Source: an uncultured Thalassolituus sp. | Lineage (GTDB): Bacteria; Pseudomonadota; Gammaproteobacteria; Pseudomonadales; Oceanobacteraceae | Reading direction: 5' to 3' | Length of the DNA stretch: 8,507 nt | NCBI GenBank assembly: GCA_913054055.1 | Contig: CAJXIT010000143.1 | Coordinates: 1-8,507, forward strand | In this document: in pieces, positions 1 through 7,236 of the stretch | How positions within the stretch are numbered: position 1 is the first letter of the stretch | Layout of the letters: every line of letters begins with the position of its first letter | Notes under the pieces: generated by a model | Seen by the model: the letters and a program-made list of their open reading frames with translations, nothing else | Database searches by the model: none | Told to the model about the DNA's origin: nothing | Position numbers and translations under genes: made by a program

Positions 1-906
1 GCAGGCCTCTTCTGAGTGAGGGCAGCGATTTTGGAAGCGACAACCTTTTGGCATGGAAGTGAGGGAAGGTACTTGCCCCTCTATGGTGTCTAATCGTTTT
101 TTGTCATTACTGTCTATTTTAGGGATTGAATTCAGCAACCCTTGAGTATATGGATGTTTAGGATTCTTAAATAGGGTGTATACATCTGTTTTTTCAACGA
201 CTCTGCCGGCATACATGACGGCTACATCATCACATAGCTCAGCAATTACACCCAGGTCATGAGTGATAAATAAAATGGCCATGCCTAGCTCTTGCTGCAA
301 GCTTTTCATTAATTCTAATATCTGGGCTTGAATGGTGACATCAAGTGCCGTGGTGGGCTCGTCTGCGATTAAGATGTCAGGTTCACAAGCCAGTGCTATG
401 GCTATGACAACTCTTTGTCTCATGCCGCCTGAAAGTTGGTGTGGAAATTCATTGATTCTAATTTGCGGTTCTGGGATGCCTACTTTTTTCAGTATCTCCA
501 GTGCAGCGCTTAATCGTTGACCTTTGTTTAGCTCTTTGCGGTGTAGCTTATACACCTCCAATAGCTGCTTACCAATCGTTTGAACAGGGTTCAGTGCCGT
601 CATTGGCTCTTGAAAGATCATGGCAATTCTATTGCCTCTGATTTCTCTTAGTCTCTCACTGGATACTGCTGTTAGGTCTGTGTCTTTATATAAAATGCTT
701 CCGGCATGGATTTTACCAGCAGGTTGAGGCAGTAAACGCATTATAGACATAGATGTGACGCTTTTTCCGCAGCCGGACTCCCCAACTAAGCCTAGGGTTT
801 TTCCTTTTTTTAAATCTAATGAAACTGAATCTAGGACATTTAATGGTCTAGATTCGGTTTCAAAGCTTACGCACAGATTATTTACTGACAATATGGTTTC
901 AGTCAC
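1..906 (-). CDS. Peptide ABC transporter ATP-binding protein, DppD/OppD-like (partial, runs off left edge)
   Basis: This is the ATPase that powers the peptide importer encoded just upstream. The first 302 residues are visible with no stop; the 3' end lies outside the window. Motifs in order: Walker A GESGCGKS (42-49), Q-loop Q99 in IFQEPM, signature LSGGM (158-162), Walker B LILIAD (177-182) followed by catalytic E183, and switch H216 in THDLGV. After HPYTQGLL comes the oligopeptide-transporter C-terminal segment with GC.F..RCP; Cys289, Cys295 and Cys302 are visible. I chose the GTG start at 906 because an in-frame stop lies 17 codons upstream and the only other start there, a TTG at 930, has no ribosome-binding site; GGGAA precedes the GTG. 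It overlaps the solute-binding protein gene by 8 bases. By position it should be YejF, but LSGGM and the cysteine tail are more typical of DppD/OppD. It may be a single-domain subunit, or the first half of a fused two-domain ATPase of about 530 residues. Confidence 0.93.
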   Translation of the reverse strand, partial: MTETILSVNNLCVSFETESRPLNVLDSVSLDLKKGKTLGLVGESGCGKSVTSMSIMRLLPQPAGKIHAGSILYKDTDLTAVSSERLREIRGNRIAMIFQEPMTALNPVQTIGKQLLEVYKLHRKELNKGQRLSAALEILKKVGIPEPQIRINEFPHQLSGGMRQRVVIAIALACEPDILIADEPTTALDVTIQAQILELMKSLQQELGMAILFITHDLGVIAELCDDVAVMYAGRVVEKTDVYTLFKNPKHPYTQGLLNSIPKIDSNDKKRLDTIEGQVPSLTSMPKGCRFQNRCPHSEEAC

Positions 907-2707
907 TGGTGTTTTCCCGGTACTGATCAAAGGTTTTGTTCACGCTTGAGTATTTTGTACTGTTCTTGCGAGCTGCTTTTGTTTCTATTTTAGTTTTACT
1001 GTCTACCCAGAAAATACCGCCATCTCCAAAAGGGGAATAAAGTGTCGAAGAGGTTTTTGTGCCGGGTGCGTCTGGGAATTTAAGCCATCTCCAGTGTGCG
1101 CCACGTGTATATGGAACTTTAAAGCTTGGAATGAAAACAGCTGAATCATGTATTTGTTGGGCAAGTGCATTTGCCAGTTTCACGCGTTTGTTGCTGTCGG
1201 TTTCAGCGCGATAAGCTTCAATATCTTTATCGATATTTTTGTTGTCTAGATTGGTGATGTTATTTGTTTGTGGTTTATGGGCGTTTTCGCTGTGGAAATG
1301 CTGCCAGAACGCTGGTCGAAAACCTGTACTCCAGCCCAGAGATGCAATCTGATGTTGCTTTTGCATGATGGTTTTGTAGTGCGAAGATGAATCTTGAAGT
1401 CTTAGGTTGATTTCTATCCCGGCTTTTAACGCATCTTGCTTAAGAATGGACCAGCGATCGCTATGCTCCTTTCTCCCGTATACTAGGTTTAATGAAAGGC
1501 GCTGTCCGTTTGATATGCGGACACCATCACCGCCTCGTTGTTGCCAGCCCGCTTCATCTAAAATTTTGTTGGCGGCCTTTAAATCGAATTTTCGCGCACT
1601 GATGTTTTTATTACTAAACTCACCATAACCAGTATGGAATGCCTGTAGGCGTTCATAATCTCCGCGCAGAACGGTCTTTATTACTTTATCAAAATTCAAG
1701 GCATGGGCTAATGCAATTCTCACAGGCTTTTCTTTTAGTATTGAGTTGTCTGTATTTAGGAACCAGCCTGAGCTCGATCTAGGGCTGTTATTATAAAAGG
1801 TAAACTTCTCTAGATAGCCGTTATCATAAAGTTTGCCTTTTGCCTTGTTGTGCCAGAATTCTGGAAGGACTAGGGCATAGCTATCTAGCTCTCCTTTTTC
1901 AAAATGCTTGTAGGCAATATTAGTGTCGCGAATAACCTTTAAGATTACTTTGTCTACATTAAACCTGTTTTTGTTTAATGGTCGATCAGCTGCCCACCAG
2001 TCTGATTTTCTTTCGAAAGTGATTCTTTTTCCTTTTTTTATTTTGCTGATTTGATAGGGGCCTGTGTTTGGAATGATTTTCCAGTTGTATTTTTTTACCC
2101 AGTTTTTATCAATTTTTTTGTAGAAGTGCTTTGGTGTTGGCACGAGTCCGTAATAGTAGTGGAGTTCTTCTTTAGGTTTTGCCACGCGACCTGTAATTGA
2201 AATGGTGTGATCGCCAAATTTTTTGACGCTTGTTATTTCGTTGGTGTAATGATTGTTATACCAAGGTGCGTTGATGTGCTTGGATCGCATGAAATCAAGT
2301 GTAAATAGGAAGTCATCAGCTGTTACGGGGTTGCCGTCGCTCCAGCGGGCTGATGGGTCTAATTTATAAAATACAGTTTTACCATCTTGCCCATAAGCCC
2401 ACTCAGTGGCAATTTGTGGGATGATTTCAAGGGTGTTGGGGTGGAAATCCGTTAACCCCAGTTGGTTAGCGTTTATATATGAACGAAATGAGCTATTAGA
2501 GTCAGGGCCAACCGTTCTCAAAGTAGGAGGAAAGGTTAAGATAAAATCTGTGAATTTCCCGCCTTTAGTTGCCAGGGGTGATGCCCATGGCTTGGCATTA
2601 TTATTATTTTCCCATGACAAGTCGGCTGGAAGAGTGTTTGCGTTGCTTTGAATGCTTATGCTGAGTAATAAAAACATTACTGCGCAATTTATTTTTCTAA
2701 ATTTCAT
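899..2707 (-). CDS. Periplasmic peptide-binding protein of an ABC transporter (SBP family 5, distantly YejA-like)
   Basis: This 602-residue protein should capture peptides or peptide-containing ligands in the periplasm and deliver them to the neighbouring permeases. An N-terminal signal peptide is visible: basic MKFRK, a hydrophobic core, and a likely cut after SNA at residue 23. The family 5 signature is RWSDGNPVTADDF at 121-133. The length matches E. coli YejA (about 604). The YejA-type N-terminal motif (roughly FDYVNP.APKGG) is not conserved: KGG remains at 48-50, but the flanks differ and are followed by FPPTLRTVGPDSNSSF (59-74). The last 33 residues after FWVD are polar and basic, and their final codons overlap the ATPase gene. 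The gene starts 5 bases after the yejE stop, with only a weak ribosome-binding site, so translation is probably coupled. It sits between permease and ATPase genes, not first as in E. coli yejABEF. The family is secure; the ligand is not known. Confidence 0.93.
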   Translation of the reverse strand: MKFRKINCAVMFLLLSISIQSNANTLPADLSWENNNNAKPWASPLATKGGKFTDFILTFPPTLRTVGPDSNSSFRSYINANQLGLTDFHPNTLEIIPQIATEWAYGQDGKTVFYKLDPSARWSDGNPVTADDFLFTLDFMRSKHINAPWYNNHYTNEITSVKKFGDHTISITGRVAKPKEELHYYYGLVPTPKHFYKKIDKNWVKKYNWKIIPNTGPYQISKIKKGKRITFERKSDWWAADRPLNKNRFNVDKVILKVIRDTNIAYKHFEKGELDSYALVLPEFWHNKAKGKLYDNGYLEKFTFYNNSPRSSSGWFLNTDNSILKEKPVRIALAHALNFDKVIKTVLRGDYERLQAFHTGYGEFSNKNISARKFDLKAANKILDEAGWQQRGGDGVRISNGQRLSLNLVYGRKEHSDRWSILKQDALKAGIEINLRLQDSSSHYKTIMQKQHQIASLGWSTGFRPAFWQHFHSENAHKPQTNNITNLDNKNIDKDIEAYRAETDSNKRVKLANALAQQIHDSAVFIPSFKVPYTRGAHWRWLKFPDAPGTKTSSTLYSPFGDGGIFWVDSKTKIETKAARKNSTKYSSVNKTFDQYRENTSD

Positions 2708-2712
2708 TGCTT

Positions 2713-3753
2713 TTACTCGTAGTAGGAATATTTTTTGGGGTCAAACGCTTCTCGGATGGCTTCACCGATAAACGTAACAAGCGTTAAAACAAAACTTAAA
2801 GCAGCCACGGCCGAAATGGCAATCCATTGATATTCTAAGTTGGCAGTACCCTGTTGCAATAGTTCACCCCAGCTTGGTGTTGGCGCTGGTAATCCGAATC
2901 CCAGATAGTCTAGGCTGGTTAGGGAGGTAATGCCGCTAACGACCGAGAAAGGGAAGAATGTGACTAGAATTGACACTGAATTTGGTAGTATGTGTTTAAA
3001 TATAATTCTTGAGTGGGAGGCGCCAATGGCTCTTGCTGCCATGACATATTCTCGACTGTTTTCACGATAGGTTTCTGTTCTCATATACCAGGTTAATCCC
3101 ATCCAGCTGAAGGCCGCCAGTAATAGAACCAGTGTCCAAAAATCAGGTGTAACAATAGATGCCACAATCATAATGACGTATAAAATAGGAATGTTTGAAA
3201 GCACTTCAATTAATCTTTGAAATACAAGGTCAAAAGTTCCGCCGAGATAGCCCATTAGTGCGCCAATAAATACACCGATAATATAGGTGACTGCTAATAG
3301 AAATAATGAGAATAAAATAGCAATACGAAACCCATATATTAATCGCGAGGTAATATCTCTCCCTGCCATATCAGTCCCTAGGTAATGTTTAGACTCAATA
3401 GAGGGGGCATAAGGAGGGTATTCACCTTCAATAAAATCACTCTCTAAGGGATTAAATGGAATGACTGGCATGATCAACCAATTGCCTTTATCTTCTAGGT
3501 TGAACTGCTTTTGTAAGTCTTTGTAGTTAACTTCCCATTGGTAGTCATAACCAAAACTTGTTCCTGGAAGTATGTCGCCATATGTTGGGAAGTGCAGTTC
3601 TCCATTATAATGAATAACAACAGGTCGATTACTGGCGATCAGTTCAGCAAATAAACTTAAGAATATTAATACGGTGATTAGGATAAAAGAATAATAGCCG
3701 CGCTTCAGGGCTTTAAATTTTATCCAACGCTTTTTAGCTTGAGGGGTAAGCAT
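2713..3753 (-). CDS. yejE: Peptide ABC transporter permease YejE
   Basis: Inner-membrane permease subunit that pairs with YejB to form the peptide channel. It has 346 residues (E. coli YejE about 341). The N-terminus RGYYSFILITVLIFLSLFAEL forms the first membrane segment. A periplasmic insert of about 80 residues follows, typical of YejE and longer than in DppC/OppC. HYLGTDMAGRD at 123-133 is the OppC/DppC-class motif. The ATPase-contacting EAA loop runs from 236 to about 259 (YVMAARAIGASHSR...). LDYLGFGLPAPTPSWGELL (281-299) and the C-terminal IGEAIREAFDPKKY closely match the family. The ATG overlaps the yejB stop as TAATG and is preceded by a strong GGGGAGG site, so it is translated together with yejB and probably also independently. 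Confidence 0.96.
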   Translation of the reverse strand: MLTPQAKKRWIKFKALKRGYYSFILITVLIFLSLFAELIASNRPVVIHYNGELHFPTYGDILPGTSFGYDYQWEVNYKDLQKQFNLEDKGNWLIMPVIPFNPLESDFIEGEYPPYAPSIESKHYLGTDMAGRDITSRLIYGFRIAILFSLFLLAVTYIIGVFIGALMGYLGGTFDLVFQRLIEVLSNIPILYVIMIVASIVTPDFWTLVLLLAAFSWMGLTWYMRTETYRENSREYVMAARAIGASHSRIIFKHILPNSVSILVTFFPFSVVSGITSLTSLDYLGFGLPAPTPSWGELLQQGTANLEYQWIAISAVAALSFVLTLVTFIGEAIREAFDPKKYSYYE

Positions 3754-4781
3754 TACTTAGCCTCCCCAAATCGTATTCTTGGGTCTGCCCAAGCAACACA
3801 AATATCACTTAATATGTTTCCGATTAAATACAGGACGGCTGAGATGACAAGTATACCCATAACAACTGGGTAGTCTCTTTCCACCAAGGCTTCGTAACCC
3901 AATAAACCGATGCCGTCGATGTTAAATATTTTTTCAATCAAAAATGAGCCGCTTAAAATTACACTGATGTTTTGACCAAAATGGGTAGCCAGCGGTATTA
4001 AGCTGTTTCTTAGTGCGTGCTTTTTAATGGCTGAGCTAAAACTTAAGCCTTTTGCTGTGGCGGTTCTTATGTAGTCCGCAGATAGGTTTTCCATAAGAGC
4101 GTTTTTCATCATGAAGGTCATGACGGCAAGCGAGCCTGCCATGTAAGCAATAAGCGGTAAAAACGCATGATGGAGTAGGTCTTTAATTTTTTCCCAGAGG
4201 GTTAGTTCTTCAAATTCATCACTGACAAACCCACCTAAGGGAAACCACTCTAAATTAGCAGCAAAAAATGAAACGCATGCAATGCCAATTACATAGCCTG
4301 GAATGGCGTAGCTAATAAAAATAAATGCTGAGCTTGCATGATCAAAAGGCGCGCCATGTTTTAATGCTTTGAAAATTCCCAGTGGGATACAAATTAAGTA
4401 GGTTAGGATCATGGTTGTGACCCCATAAAAAATAGAGACGGGTAGGCGTTCAATTATACTATCCCAAACACTTTCTCCGTATCGAGTAGATTCACCTAAA
4501 TCTAATTGTAAGACTTTCCATAGCCATTCAAGATAGCTAGTAATAATTGGTTTATCAAAACCATAATAAGCCTTTAACTGATCTAATTGATCTTCACTGA
4601 GGCTTTGAGAGCCAAAGCCCTCTGCGGATGATGCTGTCTCACCTGAGGATAGCTGGGCTTCGGCCAACATTCTTTCAATTGGGCCACCAGGAACAAGCCT
4701 GGTTAGAGTGAAAACGAGCAGTGTTATCCCGATGAATGTTGGGATCGTAAGTAGTAAGCGCTGTGTGAAATAGCCCTGCAT
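3753..4781 (-). CDS. yejB: Peptide ABC transporter permease YejB
   Basis: Inner-membrane permease subunit and first gene of the importer operon. It has 342 residues (E. coli YejB about 364). The N-terminal membrane segment (about 9-30) ends in the DppB/OppB-class motif TRLVPGGP. A hydrophilic insert at about 38-75 (rich in Ser, Glu and Gln, ending in YYGFDKP) is characteristic of YejB. Further membrane segments lie at about 115-137, 150-174, 206-228, 265-285 and 305-328. The EAA loop is YIRTATAKGLSFSSAIKKHA at 237-256. The C-terminus WADPRIRF is the usual DppB/YejB ending. The ATG at 4781 has AAGAAG just upstream as a modest ribosome-binding site. The stop overlaps the yejE start by one base. 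Confidence 0.96.
   Translation of the reverse strand: MQGYFTQRLLLTIPTFIGITLLVFTLTRLVPGGPIERMLAEAQLSSGETASSAEGFGSQSLSEDQLDQLKAYYGFDKPIITSYLEWLWKVLQLDLGESTRYGESVWDSIIERLPVSIFYGVTTMILTYLICIPLGIFKALKHGAPFDHASSAFIFISYAIPGYVIGIACVSFFAANLEWFPLGGFVSDEFEELTLWEKIKDLLHHAFLPLIAYMAGSLAVMTFMMKNALMENLSADYIRTATAKGLSFSSAIKKHALRNSLIPLATHFGQNISVILSGSFLIEKIFNIDGIGLLGYEALVERDYPVVMGILVISAVLYLIGNILSDICVAWADPRIRFGEAK
3761..3767 (-). promoter_or_regulatory. Strong Shine-Dalgarno site for yejE inside the end of yejB
   Basis: On the minus strand GGGGAGG stands 7 bases before the yejE ATG at 3753, within the last sense codons of yejB. It is the best ribosome-binding site in the transporter operon. It fixes the yejE start and suggests that YejE synthesis does not depend wholly on re-initiation from yejB. 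Confidence 0.75.
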
Positions 4782-4822
4782 GAATGCTTCTTTTTTAATT
4801 ATTTTTGGTGTGCAAGCTAAAC

Positions 4823-4831
4823 CTTATACCA
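4823..4831 (-). promoter_or_regulatory. Possible extended -10 promoter for the peptide transporter operon
   Basis: In the 61-base gap between mltD and yejB, the minus strand carries TGGTATAAG, an extended -10 pattern (TGN plus 5 of 6 of TATAAT). No recognisable -35 lies 17 bases upstream, where the sequence is GCTAGC. A transcript starting here would have a leader of about 35 bases before the yejB ATG. I see no terminator between mltD and yejB, so read-through from mltD is equally possible. Confidence 0.35.
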
Positions 4832-4842
4832 AAAGTTGGGGT

Positions 4843-6420
4843 CTAGCTAGCTTGTGTGACATCCACGTAGAGTATTAGTTCATCACCCGGTTGTAGGTAC
4901 TTCTTTTTGCTTAATTGATTCCAGCGTTTAATGTCTTTTACCTGAACATTGAATTTACTTGCAATGCGATGAAGGCTGTCCCCATTTCTAACGCGATATC
5001 GTATCTTTCTGATAATTTCACGGTTTTGGCCGACCTGTTTGTTGTTTGACCAAATCACAAGCTTTTGACCGGGCTTTAGCGGGTCTTTAGGGGCCATGCC
5101 ATTCCAGCTGGCAATTTTCCCAACGGACACACCGTGCTTTTTCGAAAGGCTCCAAAACGAATCTCCACTTCTGACTATATGGTTGAGCTTCTTGGAGCCT
5201 TTGGCACCACGTGTTCGGGCTTGTTTTTTAGCTAATCGATTCGTGGCGCTGTAACTGTAAGCGCCTGGTTTTCTAAAGGCTGTTGGTATGAGCAACATAT
5301 CCCCAATGTTTAAGAAGTTTTTACGTATAGGGTTTACTTGTCTTAATGCTTCAGGCGTGGTGTGGTATTTTTTAGCAATAGAAATCAGAGAGTCGCCTGA
5401 TTTCACTTTATATCTTTGCCATTTGATTCTTTGGTTTGGCGCTAGCTTACTTAAGCGGGTTTCAATGGTAGCTTTGCTTTCAATGGGTACTAAAATTTCG
5501 TGAGGACCGTTAGGACTGGTTGCCCACTGATTGTATTGAGGATTTAATTTATAGATCTCCTCAAGATCAATATTGGCCATTTCTGCTGCCTGGCTTAGGT
5601 CTATCTGGCCGCCTGTGTCGATGACAGCGAAGTAGGGTTCATTTTTGATTGGCTTGAAGGAAATATTGTATTTTTCAGGGTCTTTCAGTAGTTTGGCTAG
5701 TGCAATTAATTTAGGGGCGTAAGCTCTTGTTTCTTTTGGCAGGGAAAGCGACCAAAAATCAGTCGGTAGGCCTTTACGCTTGTTTTTGCGAATGGCTTTT
5801 CTAACGGTGCCTGCGCCTGAGTTGTATGCTGCCAGGGCCAGCATCCAATCCCCTTTAAATTCACGAGACAGCCCCTTAAGGAATTTAAGAGCAGCAATAG
5901 TAGAGCGTCGAATATCTCGTCGACCGTCATACCACCAGTCTTGCTTTAAGTTATAGATTCGACCAGTGCTTGGAATGAACTGCCATACTCCTGATGCGCG
6001 TCCATGACTGTATGCAAAGGGATCAAAGGCGCTTTCTACAATTGGTAGAAGTGCCATTTCTCCAGGTATGCCCCGGACTTCAATTTGTTCCATTATAAAA
6101 TATAGATATCGTGAAGCGCGATCAGAGACTCGATTCAGATAGTTTTGATGCCGCGCAAACCACTTTAATTGAGAATTGATTCTAGGGTTGTCTAAAGTTA
6201 GGTCTAATTTGTACTGATTTCTGACTCTTTGCCAAAGGTCAATATTGGGATCAGTAGGTATTTTATTTTGAGGAGCCTTTATTTGGCTGGCAGGGGAGGT
6301 TTGCTCTTGGCTAAGTAAGCTGGGTGCTTTAGGGGTTGTACCATTTCCATATTGTGGTTTTATGTTCATACAGGCGCTTAAAAAGAGTGGTAGCGCTAAA
6401 ACCAACAGCCGTGATAACAA
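4843..6420 (-). CDS. mltD: Membrane-bound lytic murein transglycosylase D (lipoprotein, LysM repeats)
   Basis: Cleaves the MurNAc-GlcNAc bond of peptidoglycan, producing 1,6-anhydromuropeptides. The 525-residue protein begins with a lipoprotein signal (MLSRLLVLALPLFLSAC, lipidated Cys17), so it is probably anchored in the outer membrane. The catalytic SLT domain (about 105-240) contains the catalytic glutamate E129 in LLPIVESAF, then SGVWQFIPSTG (143-153) and ALAAYNSGAGTV (194-205). A degenerate LysM-like segment lies at about 263-313. Three clear LysM domains follow at about 336-380, 414-457 and 474-519, each starting Y/H.V(R/K).GDS. E. coli MltD is about 452 residues with fewer LysM repeats. 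The only standard start in frame is TTG at 6420, because a TAA lies 13 codons upstream; no good ribosome-binding site precedes it. Divergent from yafS; the transporter operon lies directly downstream. Confidence 0.95.
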   Translation of the reverse strand: MLSRLLVLALPLFLSACMNIKPQYGNGTTPKAPSLLSQEQTSPASQIKAPQNKIPTDPNIDLWQRVRNQYKLDLTLDNPRINSQLKWFARHQNYLNRVSDRASRYLYFIMEQIEVRGIPGEMALLPIVESAFDPFAYSHGRASGVWQFIPSTGRIYNLKQDWWYDGRRDIRRSTIAALKFLKGLSREFKGDWMLALAAYNSGAGTVRKAIRKNKRKGLPTDFWSLSLPKETRAYAPKLIALAKLLKDPEKYNISFKPIKNEPYFAVIDTGGQIDLSQAAEMANIDLEEIYKLNPQYNQWATSPNGPHEILVPIESKATIETRLSKLAPNQRIKWQRYKVKSGDSLISIAKKYHTTPEALRQVNPIRKNFLNIGDMLLIPTAFRKPGAYSYSATNRLAKKQARTRGAKGSKKLNHIVRSGDSFWSLSKKHGVSVGKIASWNGMAPKDPLKPGQKLVIWSNNKQVGQNREIIRKIRYRVRNGDSLHRIASKFNVQVKDIKRWNQLSKKKYLQPGDELILYVDVTQAS

Positions 6421-6453
6421 AATAAATACCGATACATGTAAATAAGGCGACGA

Positions 6454-6482
6454 AGTTTATGAATACCTATGGTTTGGGTCAA
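6454..6482 (-). promoter_or_regulatory. Predicted sigma70 promoter of mltD
   Basis: On the minus strand TTGACC (6477-6482, 5 of 6 to the -35 consensus) is separated by exactly 17 bases from TAAACT (6454-6459, 4 of 6 to the -10 consensus, with the key T, A and final T kept). Transcription would start near 6447, giving a leader of about 27 bases to the TTG start of mltD. This is a by-eye prediction. Confidence 0.5.
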
Positions 6483-6531
6483 GTAGAGTGGGTCGTGTTG
6501 TTCAATATAAGTGGTGCTGAGTCTCAAAAAA

Positions 6532-7236
6532 ATGGATAACTGGGTTAAATCAAGGGTTGCTCGTAATTTACTTACTGCTGAGCAGCAGCGTCTAGAGGAA
6601 TGTTTGCCTAAATTACATGGGCACTATTTGCTGCAATATAGTGCTTGGGATCAAAAAGTGATCAGCGAGACCACGCTGAAACACAACTTCTTTGTGACAA
6701 AAGGATCGGCCGGTGGGGCTCAAGTGGACTTCTTGCAGTTGCCTTTTAGGGATAATTCCATGGATTGTGTGGTGGCTCATCATATTTTGGATCAGTGTGG
6801 AACACCTCATTACTCTCTTCGGGAAGCTGCTAGGGTTGTTGTGCCAAATGGTTATATTGTGGTCATTGGTTTTAATCCGTGGAGTCTTTGGGGGTTAAGC
6901 CGATTTTTGCCTCGAACAAAAACACCAAAAGGGCGTCGCTATATATCAAAAAGAAGGGTTTCTGATTGGCTTAATCTATTGGGTTTTAGGGTTGAGCAAA
7001 TAGAGCACACTCTATTCTTGCCCCCAATTGTCTCGCACGTGTTTCCCAGTTTTAGTAGTAAGTTTGATCGAGTAGCAAGCGACATGGGAGCACCAGGAGG
7101 AGGTGTTTATATAATGGTTGCACGCAAATTAGTTGCAGGGCGCACACCTATTCGGCCACAATGGAGGGCTTTGACTGGTCGCAGGTTACCAGTTGCGACT
7201 CCCAGTGCTAGAGGTATGCGTGTCACAGATCGTTAA
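6532..7236 (+). CDS. yafS: Class I SAM-dependent methyltransferase-fold protein, YafS family
   Basis: A 234-residue protein whose substrate is unknown. The core matches the Methyltransf_11 pattern: VDFLQLPFRDNSMD (65-78), then VVAHHILDQC (80-89), LREAARVVVPNGYIVVIGF (96-114) and NPWSLWGLSRFLP (115-127). FNPxSxxGLRxxxP and the position next to rnhA/dnaQ fit YafS. The glycine-rich SAM loop expected near the N-terminus is absent; that position reads LLQYSAWDQ (33-41), so cofactor binding is uncertain. The tail from about 200 is basic (many Arg). I chose ATG 6532, with GAG 10 bases upstream. GTG codons at 6511 and 6514 are in frame and would add up to 7 residues, but they have no better ribosome-binding site. 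The 3' end overlaps rnhA by 17 bases, and transcription probably continues into rnhA and dnaQ. Confidence 0.88.
   Translation: MDNWVKSRVARNLLTAEQQRLEECLPKLHGHYLLQYSAWDQKVISETTLKHNFFVTKGSAGGAQVDFLQLPFRDNSMDCVVAHHILDQCGTPHYSLREAARVVVPNGYIVVIGFNPWSLWGLSRFLPRTKTPKGRRYISKRRVSDWLNLLGFRVEQIEHTLFLPPIVSHVFPSFSSKFDRVASDMGAPGGGVYIMVARKLVAGRTPIRPQWRALTGRRLPVATPSARGMRVTDR
7210..7214 (+). promoter_or_regulatory. Ribosome-binding site that sets the rnhA start
   Basis: AGAGG lies 5 bases before GTG 7220, inside the last codons of yafS. It favours GTG 7220 over the in-frame TTG at 7193, which has no such site. Confidence 0.7.

Noticed and set aside
1407..2651. Plus-strand open frames (73 and 81 codons) inside the binding-protein gene
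   Set aside because: They lie wholly within a well-supported minus-strand gene and show no domain pattern or ribosome-binding context.
4829..4839. CCAACTTTTGG inverted repeat after mltD as a terminator
   Set aside because: Only a 4-base stem with a 3-base loop and no T run on the minus strand; more likely chance sequence beside the possible -10 box.
6506..6511. TATAAG as a -10 box for yafS
   Set aside because: It fits 5 of 6 of the consensus, but no -35-like hexamer lies 15-18 bases upstream and there is no extended -10. A promoter for yafS must exist nearby, but I cannot place it.
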